This document shows positions 46,431-58,125 of a DNA stretch of 64,000 nt, piece after piece. The DNA lies in the NCBI RefSeq assembly GCF_000247695.1, contig NW_004624778.1:9100571-9164570 (forward strand), read 5' to 3'. Position 1 is the first letter of the stretch. Every line of letters begins with the position of its first letter. The translations under genes were made by a program, and so were the position numbers. The notes beneath the pieces were generated by a model. The model was not told the DNA's origin. It did not search any database and saw only the letters and a list, made by a program, of their open reading frames with translations. This stretch comes from Heterocephalus glaber. Lineage: Eukaryota; Chordata; Mammalia; Rodentia; Bathyergidae.

Positions 46431-48800
46431 TACTTTCAACCTTCTCTAAATCTCCAAATGGATTTGCTCTCTCTTTAACTGTGAAAGTCAGAGGGTTCCA
46501 TGCTATTCTTGGTGGTACTTGCCTTATTCTACCATGCTTGTCCAGCTTGTACCTGCTACTGGATTTAAAGGGATCCAGAATGCTGAGAATAGGCAATGCC
46601 CAGCCTTTGATATGAAATCAATGAAGTTTTTGGAATGCACTATCTTAAAGTTTCCAGATGTCTATATTTGGACCTGGAAAAAATTTTAATTTTACCTGAT
46701 TTAAACCAAAATGATGTGGATGTTTTTAAGGTTATAGGACATCCATACCCTGGGTAATGATGAAACCAAAGCAATGGAATGGGCAGGCTGGTAACCTTTA
46801 GGAGGCATTAAAGATAGCCAGAGTTCAAAGAAAAGGAAGTGTTGCTTTTATTCCTGTGAGATAGGAAAGAAGGTGGGGAGTACAGGTCAATATGCCCGGC
46901 TTCTCATTTCCTTCAGTTCACTGCAACCTCAAAATCTTTATTCCTGGCTCCTGGATCAGAGGATCTTCTCCATCTAACAGATTCTGCCTGCCTCTCTCTA
47001 GTCTCTGAGGAATTTTCCTTAGTTTTGGAGATCATTCCTTTCAACCCCTTAGTTCTATCTCTGAACGCCAGAGTATCCCACAATCTGAACACCTTCCCCT
47101 TGACTTTATAAGTTGCCTCACACGGTTCTATGTCTAAAGCATGAGCTTCAAGAGTAAATATTTTGCCTATCCTTCCTTTATTTGATTCATGGCCAGCCAC
47201 AGAGAGGGCCCTTAAGTATTTGAGAGCCTCTCTTGCAAATGGAGGTGGTCCTCCATGCCATGGAGAGACTATGACATGTGAACAATGGCAAAAAATATGT
47301 AACAAGTGAAAGAAAGAGTTGTAAGCCTCTTTTATGTTTCATGAATAAGAAGGATGGCCATTTAACTGAATTTAATCAGGCAATTTTGCAGAGCTTTTTT
47401 GTTGATGATAGTACAATTTTAAATAATTTTAATCCATTAAACTATTTTGTACATGTAGATAGAACCAGTGGAAATCTGGGGTTTCTTGGACAGAACTAAC
47501 TGCAGGAAAAACCCAAGAGCCAGGGCAGTCCTTGGAATTGCTGTATTGTTAGCAGGTTTACTAACTGGCAGCCTCAAGGCAATCTATTTTATTAAGAGAT
47601 TGAAAAATAGTTTAAAAAACCAGCATGTGAAGATTTCAATCAGAAATCGATGGGCACTTTTTAAACTGCAATTGGTTTCTGAAGAATGGGCAAGATAAGA
47701 ATTGATAGAGGTGAATAGCTATCAAAACGTGGGATAAAAAAAGAGGCAAATTGCCACCTACTTGAAGTGAATAGCTCTTGTAATGTAATGGGTTTTAAAC
47801 TTTAAAATTGTTTTGTGCTATGACATACATAACAGTGGAAGTCAGGATTGAGAGTGTTTATTGGTTTTTTCCAATGGAAGATTGCCTGTTTGGTATTTGA
47901 ATAATAATCTCCATATAAAAATATGGTAATGCAATTATGCTAACTAGTATTTTCTATAATTCAAGACTCTGTTTATAATAATATATCATATTTTGCAGTC
48001 AGGTAGGAATCCATTTGTCCCCTCCACCTGGGCCCTGTAGATATGGAGAGAAACTTCAGTATGCCATTCTCTGCAATCTGGTCTTCCCTGGAGTTAGAGT
48101 TTTCTGGAAGGTGCTACAATAAATCTTACCAGCAATACTTTCATTTTCCACATGCTGCCATGTGGAGATGAGGCTGATTCTTCAAAATTTCACAGATAAG
48201 CTTGCTTTGACAAAACTCATAGGTAAAATATGCTAACATGAGGATATTAGCCAAACTCAACGGCAAAGGAGTAAGAGAGTGTTTTAAATTAAAGAAAAAA
48301 AAATAACTGGATCAATTATATCTGTTATTACCCAGTGCGTTGTTGAGAAATTTATGTATGAATAATGAGTTCTTTGTCAGCTAGTGTTATTATACCACAT
48401 ACAACCAAAAAACACAGGTTTTCAACTTGTGGATAGATGTACAGTCAGTTAAATTCTCTTTTAAATTGAAATTGTACTAAAATGATTTTGGCAAAATTAA
48501 TCTTATTTTTGTACTAAGAATATCAGCAATGGTTGAGCTCCTGGGATCTTCCAGCTCAAGAATTTGCCTTTGATTTGGGCAAGAACCTGCAAAATACTGA
48601 TTAATGAAGTGATAAAAACCTATTAGGTAGTTGCTAGTAGCTTGTCCCAGGGCTCTGTATCAACCCTATTCTAGGAAATATTTTAGTAATTACAATGAGG
48701 ATACAAAAATTTCCAGTTAAAGTAAAGCAGTAAATATATTGGGAACTATGTGGTACTTCAAACTGGTTTCCATGGTTAATAAAATTGACTCCATTTTTAA
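46431..48800. other. No gene recognised; unexplained minus-strand frame
   Basis: AT-rich DNA. The minus strand at 46913-47305 has a 130-codon frame of mixed composition with no domain I recognise. It may be chance or a piece of an unrecognised retroelement. A plus-strand 76-codon frame at 47468-47698 is likewise unrecognised. Confidence 0.4.
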
Positions 48801-48930
48801 AGCCAGGTGTGGTAGTGCATGCCTGAAATCCCAGCATTCAGGAGGCTGAGGCAGGAGCATCGCTGTGAGTTCAAGACCATTCTGGACTACATAGTGAGAC
48901 CCTGTCTCCTCCAATAAATAAATAAATAAA
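48801..48930 (+). mobile_element. B1-like 7SL-derived SINE, monomer
   Basis: Starts AGCCAGGTGTGGTAGTGCAT. It has the 7SL pol III features 'gtggtagtgcatgcctgaaa' (A-box region) and 'gagttcaagaccattctgga' (B-box region), and ends with an AATA-repeat tail. It is the only complete B1-type element seen, which suggests a rodent in which ID-type SINEs dominate. Confidence 0.88.
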
Positions 48931-49031
48931 GAACTCAGTTTTTTGTTGTACTTAAATTTAAGGAGTTAAAATAAATTCCTTTGTTTAGATTTCTAAAAAC
49001 TCACAATAAAAGCATAAATAAAGCTAAATCT

Positions 49032-49123
49032 GGGGTTGGGGATGTAGCTCAGTGGTGCAGCGCCTGCCCAGCAAGTTGCAAGGCCGTGAGTTTGATTCTC
49101 AGTACCAAAAAAGACCAAAAGAA
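49032..49123 (+). mobile_element. ID-type SINE with perfect 12-bp target-site duplication
   Basis: Begins GGGGTTGGGGATGTAGCTCAG with an A box and a GTTTGATTC B-box variant. It is flanked by identical AAAGCTAAATCT at 49020-49031 and 49124-49135. The perfect duplication indicates a recent insertion. Confidence 0.93.
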
Positions 49124-49135
49124 AAAGCTAAATCT

Positions 49136-49794
49136 AAATTCCTATGTTAAATTTCTTTAAAAGTTCACAATCAAAGAAGCCCATGACAGGGAAGATATGG
49201 TTAAACAGCAGTACATGGCTGGCAGGCAAGAGGAGCTTTAAAAGCACTGGGGCTCCATTAATGTTAATTCCAGGCCCAGAGAAGCCAAGGTGATTGCCCT
49301 TCCCTGAACATAACACACTAGAAATATTGTGTTGAATTTGGCAGTACTGCTTTTTAAATAAACCAGTGAATAAATTGGAGTAAAACTCTCAGAACTGTGA
49401 ATGAGGAGTGACCAAAAGAAATAAGGTTGTTTGTGCTGACAATAGCAGTCTGTTTTCAAACGTGTTCGGGATAATCAGGTAACTAAGAAAATGGTTTTAC
49501 TGTAAGTGACCACAGGAAGCAGGTGCAGTTCCAGGAGGAGACTGATCTACAGACTCCTTTCTCACTACTGAGGGCCCCCAAGCCCCTGGGACCTCTAAGA
49601 GAGGGAAGCAATGATGTTGCTCCCTCTGCTGAGGGAAGAGCTGGAAAGGAGGGACCTTAGGGCAAAGTCAGGGAAACCTTACAGACTCATCCTGCTAGGA
49701 AGAGAAACAAACAGACCCCTTCTGCCCAGTCTTCCTGGACTCAACTTCCGGAACCCCCAACCCCCTTTCTAAGAGCTCTCCCTGAATTTTTTTC
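49136..49794. other. No gene recognised
   Basis: Unique-looking DNA leading into the candidate element at 49795. Confidence 0.5.
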
Positions 49795-50050
49795 TTCTTA
49801 TAGGATTCTTGAAAATAATGAACCGACTATGAAAAGCACGTGGATTTTAACCTCTTTCAGCTCTTAGTTACCTTTCTATTTTTGTTCCATCCAAGTGACA
49901 GGTGATTTGAGGTGATGATAAATCCATGCATTTAAAGCCTTGATTGCCTGAATAAATAGGTTCGATAACTCCGGTAATTGTTTCATTAAAGCAAAATAGG
50001 GGTGCCAGTGGGGCCCGAAGCTGAGGAAGGATGCTGGATATTTCATAAAA
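49795..50050. promoter_or_regulatory. Candidate conserved noncoding element
   Basis: Repeat-free complex sequence with retained CpGs (GAACCGACTATG, AAGCACGTGG, GGTTCGATAACTCCGG). It has motif-rich text: AAGTGACAGGTGATTTGAGG holds TGACAG and CAGGTG (E-box), and CTCCGGTAATTG follows. A short 8-bp tandem (CATAGTCA, three units, 50084-50107) borders it on the right. Confidence 0.35.
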
Positions 50051-50109
50051 GCCAGAAGCAAATCTATAGTACACCAAAAGATACATAGTCACATAGTCAC
50101 ATAGTGACA

Positions 50110-50769
50110 GCAAAAGATGGATGCAAGGGAGAGTACAGTTGATTTAGGGAACTGAGATGTAAAAACTTGAAGTTCTTTATCCCCCAAAGCACACTGGTCA
50201 CCTGCTCAGGATTCCAGGATGGACTAGATGGGGGCCACAAAGGCTGGAGTCCTCTTCTGAATAAGTGCTTCCCACTTCCCTAGCCCCTGCACCCATTGCA
50301 CACATGCACGCATGTGTACACACCCCTCTGCTTTACCCTCTCTTTTCATCCTTATTGCCCTCTAAGCATGGTCCATGAGGGCTTCAGTGAGACTCCAAAA
50401 TCCATACAAAGCTCCTAGACAGGGATTAAGATACCGTGATTATCTCCAATCCCCAAGGGAACAGAAGAGAGAGTAGAGCTGCCAGACAAAGCAGCTAAGT
50501 TCTTTTCTCCTTCTCCCACTGATCAGATGAGCTCCTCTCCAAAATCCAGCCACTCTCACCATCACAGAGGCACTGGAAGGGACCCATCCATTCAAACTTC
50601 CAATATAGGAGCTGGCACATCTGCTTCAGCCCCAAGCCACCCCCATCTCGTGTGGCTCCGGGCTTTTAACCACATGCACCAGTCTTTGCTGGAAGTTAAA
50701 TGTTTGCCATGCAAAAGGATCCTAGCTACCACTCTCCAGCCTCACCAGTAGCAGTTGGGAAGTTGCCAT
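50110..50769. other. No gene recognised
   Basis: Unique-looking, moderately GC-rich DNA. The frames seen are short and uninformative. Confidence 0.5.
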
Positions 50770-50900
50770 CATCACACAGAGTGCCTGCCATGCCAGACAT
50801 ACTCATCAACCTCTTAGTCCTCAGAATCACCATTGTTTCCCATTTTATTGATGAAGAAACTGAGACTTGATGAGGATGATTAACTTCTTGGCAGATAATA
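50770..50900 (-). repeat. MIR fragment, antisense
   Basis: 'tcctcagaatcaccattgtt', 'ttattgatgaagaaactgag' and 'gattaacttcttggcagata' follow the antisense MIR order. Confidence 0.65.
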
Positions 50901-51096
50901 ATTTGGAAAAGGAGGATTCACATTCACATTGGAGCAAAACACATGTTGGTAATGTATGTGATAACTTGCTGCCTTCCAAGGGCCTGGAAAACTTGGCTTA
51001 TCAATACCCTTACCCCTTTGACTTCCTAATGTCCTTCCATCTGAGTATTACATCCAACAAAACACTTATAGAGCACTTACTATATACAAGGGACTG

Positions 51097-51185
51097 GGCC
51101 AGGGATTTAGCTCAGTGGTTCCACCGCCTGCCTCGCAAGTGCAATGTCCCAAGTTCAATCCAAAAAAAAAAATAAAAAAACAAAC
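51097..51185 (+). mobile_element. ID-type SINE with 11-bp target-site duplication
   Basis: Starts GGCCAGGGATTTAGCTCAG with an A box and an AGTTCAATCC B-box variant, and ends in a long A-rich tail. ACAAGGGACTG flanks it at 51086-51096 and 51186-51196. It is inserted in an older repeat-like stretch with 'gagcacttactatatacaag'. Confidence 0.93.
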
Positions 51186-51196
51186 ACAAGGGACTG

Positions 51197-51857
51197 TGCC
51201 AGGCTTGGTAAACTTTTGAACTGAACAGCAGCCTAGTGCCCTCAAGGACATGGTAAGACAAAAATACAATCTTCTGGTAAATACAAAATACAGTAAGTTA
51301 TTTAAGCATGGTAGGTGCCCAATGTACATCTATTGAATTTGATTATATAAAAATCACTTAAGTTAAACGTTCAGAAATCATTCCTCTGAAAATAGGCAGT
51401 GAATCAGTATCTTTCTGCACAACTAGTTTATCAGGTGGCCAGAGGTGGTATGGGAGTCAAAAAGTCCTTTTGACTACAATTACAACCACAAGCTTGCCTG
51501 AAAAACAAAGAAATATTTTTGATTCTACAGCTAAGAGAGAATTCACCTCCTGTTATCTGTATCTGCATATACAAATTTGTTTGAGAGTGTTCATGGAGAG
51601 TTATTTTTTTAAAGGCTCAGTGTGTGCGCTCCTGTGTGCAAGACAGAAAGCAAAAGTGAGCATGTGAGAGATCTTTGTATAAGACTGATTGTTTAAGATG
51701 ATTTTTAACAGCCAAAGCAACTGCTTAAAACAAACCTATCCTATCAGAGGCTAAACAATGCCATTTCCGTGCAAACAAGATATGAATGAATCCTCTCCCT
51801 CAGATTGGAAACTAGAAGAAAAAAATATCCTGATGATATAGCAGGAAAGTTTAAATT
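51197..51857. other. No gene recognised
   Basis: Unique-looking DNA; no supported gene or repeat. Confidence 0.5.
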
Positions 51858-51871
51858 AAAAGCTCATTTCT

Positions 51872-51950
51872 GGGGCTAGGGATTTAGCTCACTGATGCTA
51901 TGCCTGCCTGGACAGCACAAGGTCCTAAGTTAGATTCCCAGCACACAAAA
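51872..51950 (+). mobile_element. ID-type SINE, partly diverged
   Basis: Starts GGGGCTAGGGATTTAGCTCAC with a weakened A box and a GTTAGATTCCC B-box region. It is flanked by AAAAGCTCATTTCT (51858-51871) and AAAAGTTCATGTCT (51951-51964), 12 of 14 bases matching, so it is older than the copy at 49032. Confidence 0.88.
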
Positions 51951-51964
51951 AAAAGTTCATGTCT

Positions 51965-53454
51965 ATCCCATGACAGGAAAATGGACAGGAAGACCAAGTT
52001 CTGATGCCAAGAGAATAATCCACTGCCAATGAAGTTCTTGGCTAAGAATGTGGTTGACAGCTAGGGGATGCCACACATGGAGTTCGTTATCTTCCACATC
52101 AGGTGCCGAGCAGTTTCTGCAGAATATTGCTTCTAACTTTCCCAGTGACCCTATGTAACACCTGCCCCCTCAAAGGACAGTGATAGGCCTGGCACTGAAC
52201 CCCAGAGGAAGAAGGTACCCAGTTTGTTTGTGAGATTCTTGAATGTTACTAACTTGGGTTAGAATAAGAGATTTGGTATTCAGTAAAGAAACCATACTGA
52301 TTTTCATGCAGTCTGTATTTCCTGGAATATTTGCTTTTGTTTTGCTCTTTGGAAAACAAGTTAAATGAACAGCTATTTATAGAACTTTTATAATGTGCTT
52401 AGGAGTGGTGGGTGCTGAGGATTTTAGAGATGAACTGTACCAACCTGCTTCTTGTTCCTGTGATGCTTAGAGACCAGTGAGGAAAATATGCCAAGTGAGT
52501 AATCATGTGTAATCAGCTAAATAATTAAAGACTGGTTGCTGCTGTTCTGTGCTAAGGAATAGTATAGAAAAGTGACTTGCCTACACTTGACTTGGAGTTT
52601 GAAAGGGGATGGCACCATATCCATATTAGCACTATGTTCAGAATGAGGGAGGCACAGAAATCACAGTGTGAGGAATTCCAAGAAAAGAGACCACTCCAAG
52701 GAAAAGAGGGGCTGCCAGCTCACCCTTTATACCTGGAGCCTACCTCAGGCTCTGTCCTACACAGAGCAATCTTCAGAAACTCTGTGCTTTGTTCTTATGG
52801 GCAAGATCCCTCCCTAACAGGAGAATAAATCAGCCTTGCAATGCTAGGCTTAGTGCCCAGTGATTAAGGTAACCGAATTGTTTTGGCATTATTTAAGCCC
52901 AGTCATAATAGTGTCATTCATAGGAAGGATAGGATAACCTTTGTAAGTTGGTCCAATCATAAAATTAATGAAAATGGATGGCTAGGTCTTCCACAGTACA
53001 TTAATATATATAGGCTTTCTCAAGGCAGTTCAGCCCGACCTTTTTACATGCAAACCATCTTTTAAAGAAATTTTATTTTCAAATTCTTTCTTTTCTTCAT
53101 GCCAGCCTGGGTCAAATCCAGAAGCCTTGCTCTATGGCTTTTGCCAGTGCACACAGTGAATCCCATATGTCTGTCCCCTAATTCTTCATTCACCACCCAC
53201 TCTCACCCTCAGCCAAGTTCATCCATAGATACTCACTCCAAGACCACACAACTAAGAGGTTTGGCAGCATGGGTTTCCTTTTACTCCTCACCAGCAGAAC
53301 TGATCCTGGTGTCAGAAATGAAAGGAGTCCACTGGAAATCAGGTCACATGCTCATATTGACATTAAGTAGCAGGTGAACCTGGGAAGCCCAGCCATGAGC
53401 AGTGGACCTACCAGAGAACAAAGTCTGAAGACCATAGCCTTGTACTGTAGAAAG
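51965..53454. other. No gene recognised; old-repeat fragment near 52370
   Basis: A piece at 52370-52500 ('agctatttatagaactttta', 'ctgaggattttagagatgaa', 'cttgttcctgtgatgcttag') resembles the old repeat at 11656. The rest appears unique. Confidence 0.45.
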
Positions 53455-53575
53455 AACTCTAAGAATGAGATCCACCTAACCAGAGTACCAGCACTGTCAT
53501 TTGACATTTGGCAAATTAGCCTGTAGAAGCCTCTACTTTGTCATCTGTAAATGAGGTAATAGAACCTACATCAAA
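53455..53575 (+). repeat. MIR fragment, sense
   Basis: 'gacatttggcaaattagcct', 'tactttgtcatctgtaaatg' and 'aggtaatagaacctacatca' follow the sense MIR order. Confidence 0.6.
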
Positions 53576-54934
53576 GATACAGCAATTGGAGCCACTCAGG
53601 ACACAAAGACATTGTGCAATGAAGGAAAAAAATGCTACTATTGTCACTTAGAGTCATAGATAAGAATCCACCAGAAATTGAGGATGATGGGCACTCTGCG
53701 TCACTGGGTCTTACGCAAGCATTAGGTCTCCAGGATTTGGATATTGATTCCTGCTTTATCTGGGAAAATAAGAAAGTAGAATAAAGAGCTTCCTGTCTGA
53801 AGTCAATCAAGGCCATCCTGCTGGTTCTCTATTATGTTTTGATCTGGTGTTGGACTACTTCCTTGTTTCTGGTGTCCTGTTTATTCTTAATCTCTAGAAC
53901 TGGACCATTAATTAGCTTGGAACCACCTGCCCCTACTTCTCCTTCTCCTGCCTGTCCCTTCTTGGGGAAAAATGTGCCCCCACCTCTTCTACCAGGCTCC
54001 CTTTGGGTCCATCCCACTCATGCCAATGCTCCGATCTAACAAGTTTGAAAGATAAGGTCCCTTTTTGCAAATGTAGTTTTACATAATTTTGCAGCTTGGG
54101 AAATGCTGAGAAGAGGACTTGTCATGCTGAGTCCAAGGATCAGTCTGCAAATGCCCTCCTTCAGAGGGACACACGAGTTAGGTGATTTTTCAGTAGAACC
54201 AAATCAAAAATGGTGGTTGTTTTGCTGCCCTGGAGTTCATCTTTTCTCCACCCAGTTAAAACACCAGAACAGAAGGGCCATAGCCTTGCAAGTGGGACCA
54301 CTGCAGATCCTGGTGTCAGAAGAGACAGTGAAATAAATTAGCTCCTGAGGGTTGGGCCCTGGACTTAGTGCAGGATGAGTGATCAGAGGAGATGGCCCAG
54401 GAGAAATGTGGTCCATTTGGCATCGGTAAAAATGTCAAGCTCAACTTTCTTGTGTGTGTGTGTGTCTATGTGTGAATTCTACATGAAAAGATACCAGGGG
54501 CAAGGGTCCTTCTGACTACAGAGATAAGGAATGAGGTAACATTTTTGTTTTAAATTTGACTTTCTTTTCCATTCTTGATGAATTCAACATTCCTCTTCTC
54601 TGAAACATTATGAAAGTATGTACTGCTTTTTGGGGTCTCAAATATTTTCACTGGGCTAAAGAAATAAAATAAAATGATTGAAGGAGGAAAATTTATTTTT
54701 CTAATGTCAGCCCTTGGTATTTGATTTGACTCTGCTAATTGCTGAAAAAGGAGAATCATGGGAAATAGAAGACAGACCTCAGAGAGCTGAGCTAGTGATG
54801 GGGGAGTGTATGTGGCCTGGAAGACTTGGCTGCCCTGTCCCAGGCTGAGAGAGCACATGCATTATATATGTTCCTAATGGAGGAACAATTGGCCTTTTCC
54901 ATCTGTTATCAGCACAGCTCCCCAGGTAAATGCA
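53576..54934. other. No gene recognised; short GT tract
   Basis: Unique-looking DNA with a short GT tract at 54451-54474. No exon is supported. Confidence 0.5.
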
Positions 54935-55065
54935 GCAGAGCATGCAGAACAGAGTCTGAATATTGGTTTTGCCTTTTCTCAGGTGTGTGACCTTGGCCAA
55001 GTTATTTAACCCCTCTTTATCTCATTTTCCTGGTGATGAAATGAGGATAATAAGGTTCAAAGGCT
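54935..55065 (+). repeat. MIR SINE, sense
   Basis: 'ctcaggtgtgtgaccttggc', 'caagttatttaacccctctt', 'tatctcattttcctggtgat' and 'gaaatgaggataataaggtt' are a clear sense MIR. Confidence 0.8.
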
Positions 55066-55069
55066 TTAT

Positions 55070-55512
55070 TTTAGTACACTAGGGCTGTGCAAATAAACTG
55101 AGTGGCTTAAACTGAAGACATTTATTGTCTTAATGTTCTAGATTCTAGGAGTCTGAGATCAAAATATTGGTAGAGCAGGTTTCTTCTGAGGATGTGAGGA
55201 AGAATCCACTCCTTACCTTGTCCCTAGTTTCTGCTAGGCATTCCTTGAAATATACAAGCATCACCCAGATCTCTGTCCTTATCTTCACAGGGCAGTGTAC
55301 TCTGGTATATGTCTTTGTATGTATCAAAATTTCACCTTTTTATAAAGACAACAGTCATAATGGATTGAGACCCACTGTATTCTAGTATGACCACATCTTT
55401 AACTCCTTACATCTGCAATGATCCTATTTCCAAATAAGGTCACATTCTGAAATATTCAAGGTTAGGACTTCAACATACAAATTTGGGAAAGACACAGTCA
55501 ACCTATAATACA
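55070..55512 (-). mobile_element. Old LTR-like repeat, antisense
   Basis: 'actgagtggcttaaactgaa', 'tctaggagtctgagatcaaa', 'ttataaagacaacagtcata', 'tctgcaatgatcctatttcc', 'aaataaggtcacattctgaa' and 'gttaggacttcaacatacaa' match, in order, an antisense mammalian LTR of MaLR/ERVL type. Confidence 0.65.
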
Positions 55513-55540
55513 TTTACTGTAAAAATTAAAAATGAAATAC

Positions 55541-55603
55541 ACACACAAAAAAAATAAAAAATAAAAATGAAACACAAACACATACACACACACATACTCA
55601 CAT
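55541..55603 (+). repeat. A/CA-rich simple repeat
   Basis: Mixed CA and A-rich low-complexity sequence, partly the complement in style of the GT tract at 55751. Confidence 0.85.
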
Positions 55604-55750
55604 TCTTAACACAGCCCTACTACAAAGTAAATGCTCACTAAAGGAAGTTATTACTGTTGTTATTCTTTTCTAAACCTCCGTTTGCTAAAAACTCGTCTTT
55701 AGCTAGGCCAGAAAATTAGGAAAAGCCTAACTGCCATATAGGTGACCCAG

Positions 55751-55793
55751 AGTGTGTGTGTGCTCGTGTGCGTGTGTGTGTGTGTGTGTGTGT
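55751..55793 (+). repeat. (GT)n microsatellite
   Basis: A GT dinucleotide tract interrupted by two CpG-containing units, followed by a pure run from about 55772. Confidence 0.95.
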
Positions 55794-56999
55794 ACAGGAA
55801 TATTAGGCTATGTCAGCCATGTGGACACTCCAGCCACAGTACTGGCCAGTGTATGGATGATTTAGGAAAGTGTCCTTGCCCCAAAATCTAAACCTCTTGA
55901 AATTCAACCATGAGATTCTTCTCTGATTTAAATGAAGAGTTTTCCCAGTATATTAATTGCCAGTGGCTCAGATCTAAGTTTGAATGAGGCGATGATGCAT
56001 TGTTTCTTTAAATACAATAATGCACAGCTGGTTTCAAGGGTGCTTTGAAAGAGAAGAAGACACAGGCCCTGTGGAGAGAAAGTAGGCTAGTTTAGCTGTA
56101 TAAAACTCCTGGGAACACACACAGAGAGTGGGCCAGCTGAAAAAAGGTAAAGGGCTGAGGGACAGGAAGTGAAAAGCAATGGCAGCTTTGCATATGTGCC
56201 TGTGTCATGAACAGAGAAGGTTTTATCCTTTGTGAATCTGTCAGCAATGTATGGAAGGCCAGCTTTACACACATGCTGAAGAAGCTGAAAGGCCAGGGTG
56301 TCTGAGATGCTAACAGCAAGCCTGACACAGGAAAAGTCAAGAGCATAGGCAGGATTCCTTCCCTCTGGAGTTTGGTGGTTTCAGCTGTGAAACAAGTGTC
56401 TGGGCCGCCTTCCCTTAAGGGCCTTGCTGGCTCTGACATTGACATTCCGATGCTGGCACAGGCCCAGCTCCTAAGTCAGTTAGAAAGAAATGTTACTGGT
56501 GAGGAATGCTCTGAAGGATAATGCCATCTTCAGGTATCATCCTGGCTGCACTGTTGCTGCTCTGGCTGTACATCTGGAGCTAGCTTTTGGAAAAAAAGGA
56601 AAAAGAAGAATCATATGCCTGCATTAAAAAAAGAACCAGTGAAAGCAAAGTGCCATCTAACCAGAAACCCAGAGCAGCCTTGCTCATGTCTATCTCAGAA
56701 GCGTGGAAAGGTATTTTCCTTGAATTGTGTGACTGAATCTGACAAATTAGTCTGTTTCATTAAGCAGGACAAAACTGGGGAGCCAGCTTTCTCTGTTTTA
56801 TTTTGCCTAATGTCTGTAATCAGAAATCACACAGTCATCTCTGCACAAGTGGCAAGGCTCACGGGAAGTTGTGTGTCTACAGCTCTACTTAAGACTCTGT
56901 CATTCTTTCAGAGCCTTCTGGAGGGAGACTGAGGAAGCACAGAGCTCACTCATAATGTCTCCACCAGCCCCAAAGTAATTGGATCACTTTGGTGATTCA
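55794..56999. other. No gene recognised
   Basis: Unique-looking DNA. Frames of 105-117 codons occur but show no recognised domain. Confidence 0.5.
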
Positions 57000-57170
57000 G
57001 TTAACAGCTCATTGATTCTATTTCCTTTTGTAAATTTAGATTAGATAGCCAGTACCATGTACAATGCCTGACCCCAAGTAATGTGTTTCAAAAATATTTG
57101 TTAAATGAATTAATCAATGAATCAGTGGAACAATGAGGGAATGTGTGAATAAATGAATGGGAACCTTGTA
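57000..57170 (+). repeat. L2 LINE 3' end, sense
   Basis: 'tgtacaatgcctgacccca' followed by 'aaaatatttgttaaatgaat' and TGAAT/GAATG-rich text is the typical L2 3' terminus. Confidence 0.65.
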
Positions 57171-57354
57171 AGTAAGAGGAAAAAAGGTGCAGATGAATTT
57201 GTAGCTCTTCATGTCAGACTGATATCATTTTTAATAGCACATGAGAGACAGTGCGATGAAGGATCCAACTGTTTATTCCTTAGGGATGAAAACAAAGATG
57301 CTTACATATGAATCTTGGGTTTTTCCTTCTCTTGCTATGCAAATTAAATTTTTT

Positions 57355-57570
57355 TAATTTTTAAAATAAGGATAATAGTATAATAGTAGTACTTAGGTGG
57401 GCCGGGGATTTAGCTCAGTGGTTCCATCACCTGCCTTGAAAGCGCGAGGACCCAAGTTCGATCCTGGTACCAAAAAAAAAAAAAAAAATAGTAGTACTTA
57501 GGTAACTCAAAGGAATGGTGGGAAGATTGAATGAGATAACAAGTATGAACAGTAGTTGAACAGTAGTTGC
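57355..57570 (+). repeat. MIR fragment, sense, interrupted by an ID SINE
   Basis: 'ataaggataatagtataata' on the left and 'gaagattgaatgagataaca' on the right are consecutive parts of MIR, split by the ID SINE at 57399-57486. An 11-bp unit GAACAGTAGTT is repeated at 57547-57568. Confidence 0.6.
57399..57486 (+). mobile_element. ID-type SINE with 17-bp target-site duplication
   Basis: Starts GGGCCGGGGATTTAGCTCAG and has an AAGTTCGATCC B box and a poly(A) tail. The duplicated target AATAGTAGTACTTAGGT is at 57382-57398 and 57487-57503. It inserted into a MIR. The clean duplication and tail point to recent activity of this family. Confidence 0.95.
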
Positions 57571-57864
57571 TACCTGGAAGCCCACAAGATTAGATTAAAT
57601 GGAAAGAGAAGTGGCCCTTTGTGCATATCAAAAAGGCAGCAAGCAGTTGCCTTTATGATATGATCTCCATAGTTAGGTGAGGCCTTTCTCTTTTAAATAC
57701 TATCCCTCTGACCTGCAGTGTGCCTAAAACACTTACTTGCAGAATTTCCTTTGGACTAAGGAAATGTCCCAAGAATTCCCCATGGTGATGTGAGAGGGGA
57801 ACACAGTAAGCCATTAGCCATTAGTTATTTCTCACACAACAACCCACCTACAAAGGAGAGAGGA

Positions 57865-58110
57865 GTATACATAGTTATTAAAGCCTTGGCTTCGACTTCG
57901 GAATCCCTGGATTCAAAGTTAAACTGCAATTTACTATTTACGTGTCCCTAGACAAGTTACTTAACTTTTCTGAATCTTAGTGTTCTCAGTAGTAAAGGGT
58001 TAATATTTATGTCCTGGTGTTATCATGGGGATAATATGAGATAATATATGTGAAACTCTTTTTATGCTCAGTAGTAATATTATTGCTATGATTTTTGCTC
58101 CCCTTGAAGA
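57865..58110 (+). repeat. MIR SINE, sense, near full length
   Basis: 'attaaagccttggcttcgac', 'ccctggattcaaagttaaac', 'gtccctagacaagttactta', 'acttttctgaatcttagtgt' and 'gggataatatgagataatat' span almost the whole MIR in order. Confidence 0.85.
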
Positions 58111-58125
58111 TGTTCATGAGAATAC

